Shown here: positions 62,837 through 64,000 of the stretch, one piece after another
Layout of the letters: the number at the start of each line of letters is the position of its first letter
How positions within the stretch are numbered: position 1 is the stretch's first letter
NCBI RefSeq assembly: GCF_019049285.1
Contig: NZ_JAGMUL010000091.1
Location: 93,958-157,957, forward strand
DNA from: Streptomyces sp. AC550_RSS872
Lineage (GTDB): Bacteria > Actinomycetota > Actinomycetes > Streptomycetales > Streptomycetaceae
DNA: 64,000 nucleotides
Reading direction: 5' to 3'
The notes under the pieces: model-generated
Database searches by the model: none
Seen by the model: only the letters and a program-made list of their open reading frames with translations
Told to the model about the DNA's origin: nothing
Translations under genes and position numbers: made by a program

Positions 62837-64000
62837 GCGGCGGCGTGTCCGCGGACACCGGGCCGTCGACCGACGGTGCGACTGACCGTGCGGTTACGGA
62901 CGTCGGGCCGACGACCCGCGGTGCCGCTACGGATGACGGACGGGCTCCCGGCAGCACGGTCGCGGACGACAGGCCGCACGAGCCCGCCGACGACGACCGG
63001 TCGACCCGCGCGGCCGTGACCACGCTGTACCGGCTCACCGCCGGGCACCGGCCCGCCATCGCCGTGGCCACCGTGCTGACGCTGGCCGGCTCCGCGCTGG
63101 GGCTGGCCCAGCCGCTCGTGGCCCGGCACGCCGTGGACGCCAGCGGCCGCGGACAGGTCGTCTGGCCGCTGCTGGCACTCCTCGGCGCCCTGTTCCTCGT
63201 GGAAGCGGCGATCGGTTCGGCGGGGCGCTTTCTGCTGGAGCGGACGGGCGAGGGCGTCGTACGGCAGCTCCGGCTCGGCCTGGTGGGGCGTCTGCTCCGG
63301 CTGGAGATGCGAGAGTACGACCGCCACCGCAGCGGGGACCTGATCTCCCGGGTCACCGCCGACACCACCGTGCTGCGGGGGGTCGTCTCGCAGGCCCTGG
63401 TCGACCTGGTGACCGGAAGCCTCGTCGCCGTGGGAGCGCTGGCCGTGATGGCGTGGCTCGACCCGCTGCTGCTGCTTCTGGTGGCGCTCACCGTGGCGGT
63501 CGCCGCGGCTGTGGTCACCTCGCTGCTCCAGGGCCTGAGGCGTGCCTCCGAGCGGATGCAGGACGCGGTCGGTGCCGTCGCCGCGGACCTGGAACGGGCC
63601 CTGGGTGCCCTGCCCATGGTCCGGGTGCACCGCGCCGAGGACCGCGAGGCCGCCCGCATCGGAGCCCGGGTCGACGAGGCCTACGACGCCGGGGTGCACA
63701 CCGCGAAGCTCGCCTCCGTCATGAGTCCCGCCGTCGAACTCGCCGTCCAGGGCTCCTTCCTCATCGTCCTCGTCGTGGGAAGCCTGCGGGTCGGCGGTCA
63801 CGCCGGCTCCCTCGGAGACCTCGTCGCGTTCCTGCTGTACGCCTCGTACCTCGTCATGCCACTGTCCTGCGTCTTCCACGCGGTGGGTCTGGTCCAGCGC
63901 GGCATGGGCGCCTACCGGCGCGTCGACCAGGCGCTGCGCCTTCCCATGGAGCACACGGGTCCGCCGGCCGGGCAGACCCGCCACCGGCCGCTGCCGTCCG
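62833..64000 (+). CDS. lasso-peptide ABC exporter, 3' end outside window
   Basis: 389 residues are visible of an ABC half-exporter. A long polar N-terminus (first ~55 residues, Asp/Thr-rich) is followed by six hydrophobic segments. Between them are exporter-type loops (EYDRHRSGDLISRVTADTTV), as in LasD/McjD-like proteins. The ATPase domain is beyond the edge. It starts at ATG 62833, overlapping the protease stop, and probably exports the mature lasso peptide and gives immunity. Confidence 0.9.
   Translation, partial: MSGGVSADTGPSTDGATDRAVTDVGPTTRGAATDDGRAPGSTVADDRPHEPADDDRSTRAAVTTLYRLTAGHRPAIAVATVLTLAGSALGLAQPLVARHAVDASGRGQVVWPLLALLGALFLVEAAIGSAGRFLLERTGEGVVRQLRLGLVGRLLRLEMREYDRHRSGDLISRVTADTTVLRGVVSQALVDLVTGSLVAVGALAVMAWLDPLLLLLVALTVAVAAAVVTSLLQGLRRASERMQDAVGAVAADLERALGALPMVRVHRAEDREAARIGARVDEAYDAGVHTAKLASVMSPAVELAVQGSFLIVLVVGSLRVGGHAGSLGDLVAFLLYASYLVMPLSCVFHAVGLVQRGMGAYRRVDQALRLPMEHTGPPAGQTRHRPLPS

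Overview
The window is high-GC actinobacterial chromosome. GTG starts, rare TTA codons, the gene families and the dispersed mini-repeats all point to a Streptomyces that makes pentalenolactone. No rRNA, tRNA or CRISPR array was seen.

(1) 1-16261: a complete pentalenolactone cluster. The divergent MarR gene penR (+) faces a long minus-strand run in transcription order: gap1 (resistant GAPDH), penM, penH, penG, penF, penE, penD, penB, penA, penI, then ispH, dxs and ispG (cut by the window edge). PenB makes FPP, PenA cyclises it to pentalenene, PenI/H/F oxidise it, PenE forms the lactone, PenD desaturates and epoxidises, PenM performs the final rearranging oxidation, PenG exports, Gap1 protects. 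The three MEP-pathway genes overlap or follow the operon closely, so precursor supply seems built into the cluster. TTA codons in penF and penM suggest bldA control.

(2) 16262-29048: sirtuin, Ogt, an Ada-AlkA fusion, a zinc-type ArsR regulator and a lipoprotein, then a stretch of decayed genes (flavin monooxygenase, P450, eboA) around a macrodomain protein, remnants of an Ebo-type operon (TIM barrel, UbiA), an FAD oxidoreductase, an inositol-phosphatase-like protein and a gamma-glutamyltransferase.

(3) 29049-38800: an accessory island. It holds integrase and drug-ABC remnants, an ABC exporter with a MazG-like protein, and a four-gene TPR / CHAT-protease / small Cys protein / membrane protein locus that looks like a biological conflict system. 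It ends with a metallophosphoesterase remnant and a seven-copy tandem repeat.

(4) 38867-47651: methylmalonyl-CoA mutase mutA-mutB-meaB, followed by a two-component system in which both genes are broken (a palindromic mini-repeat insertion in the regulator; two frameshifts and loss of the phospho-accepting His in the kinase).

(5) 47684-56755: a reductive pyrimidine/hydantoin catabolic cluster: NCS1 permease, F420-type LLM oxidoreductase, dihydropyrimidinase, two nitrilase-family amidohydrolases, PucR regulator and class-III aminotransferase.

(6) 56947-64000: a large repeat-containing hypothetical protein, a divergent XRE regulator/methionine aminopeptidase pair, and a lasso-peptide cluster (precursor, cyclase, RRE, protease, ABC exporter running off the edge) whose core closely resembles citrulassin.
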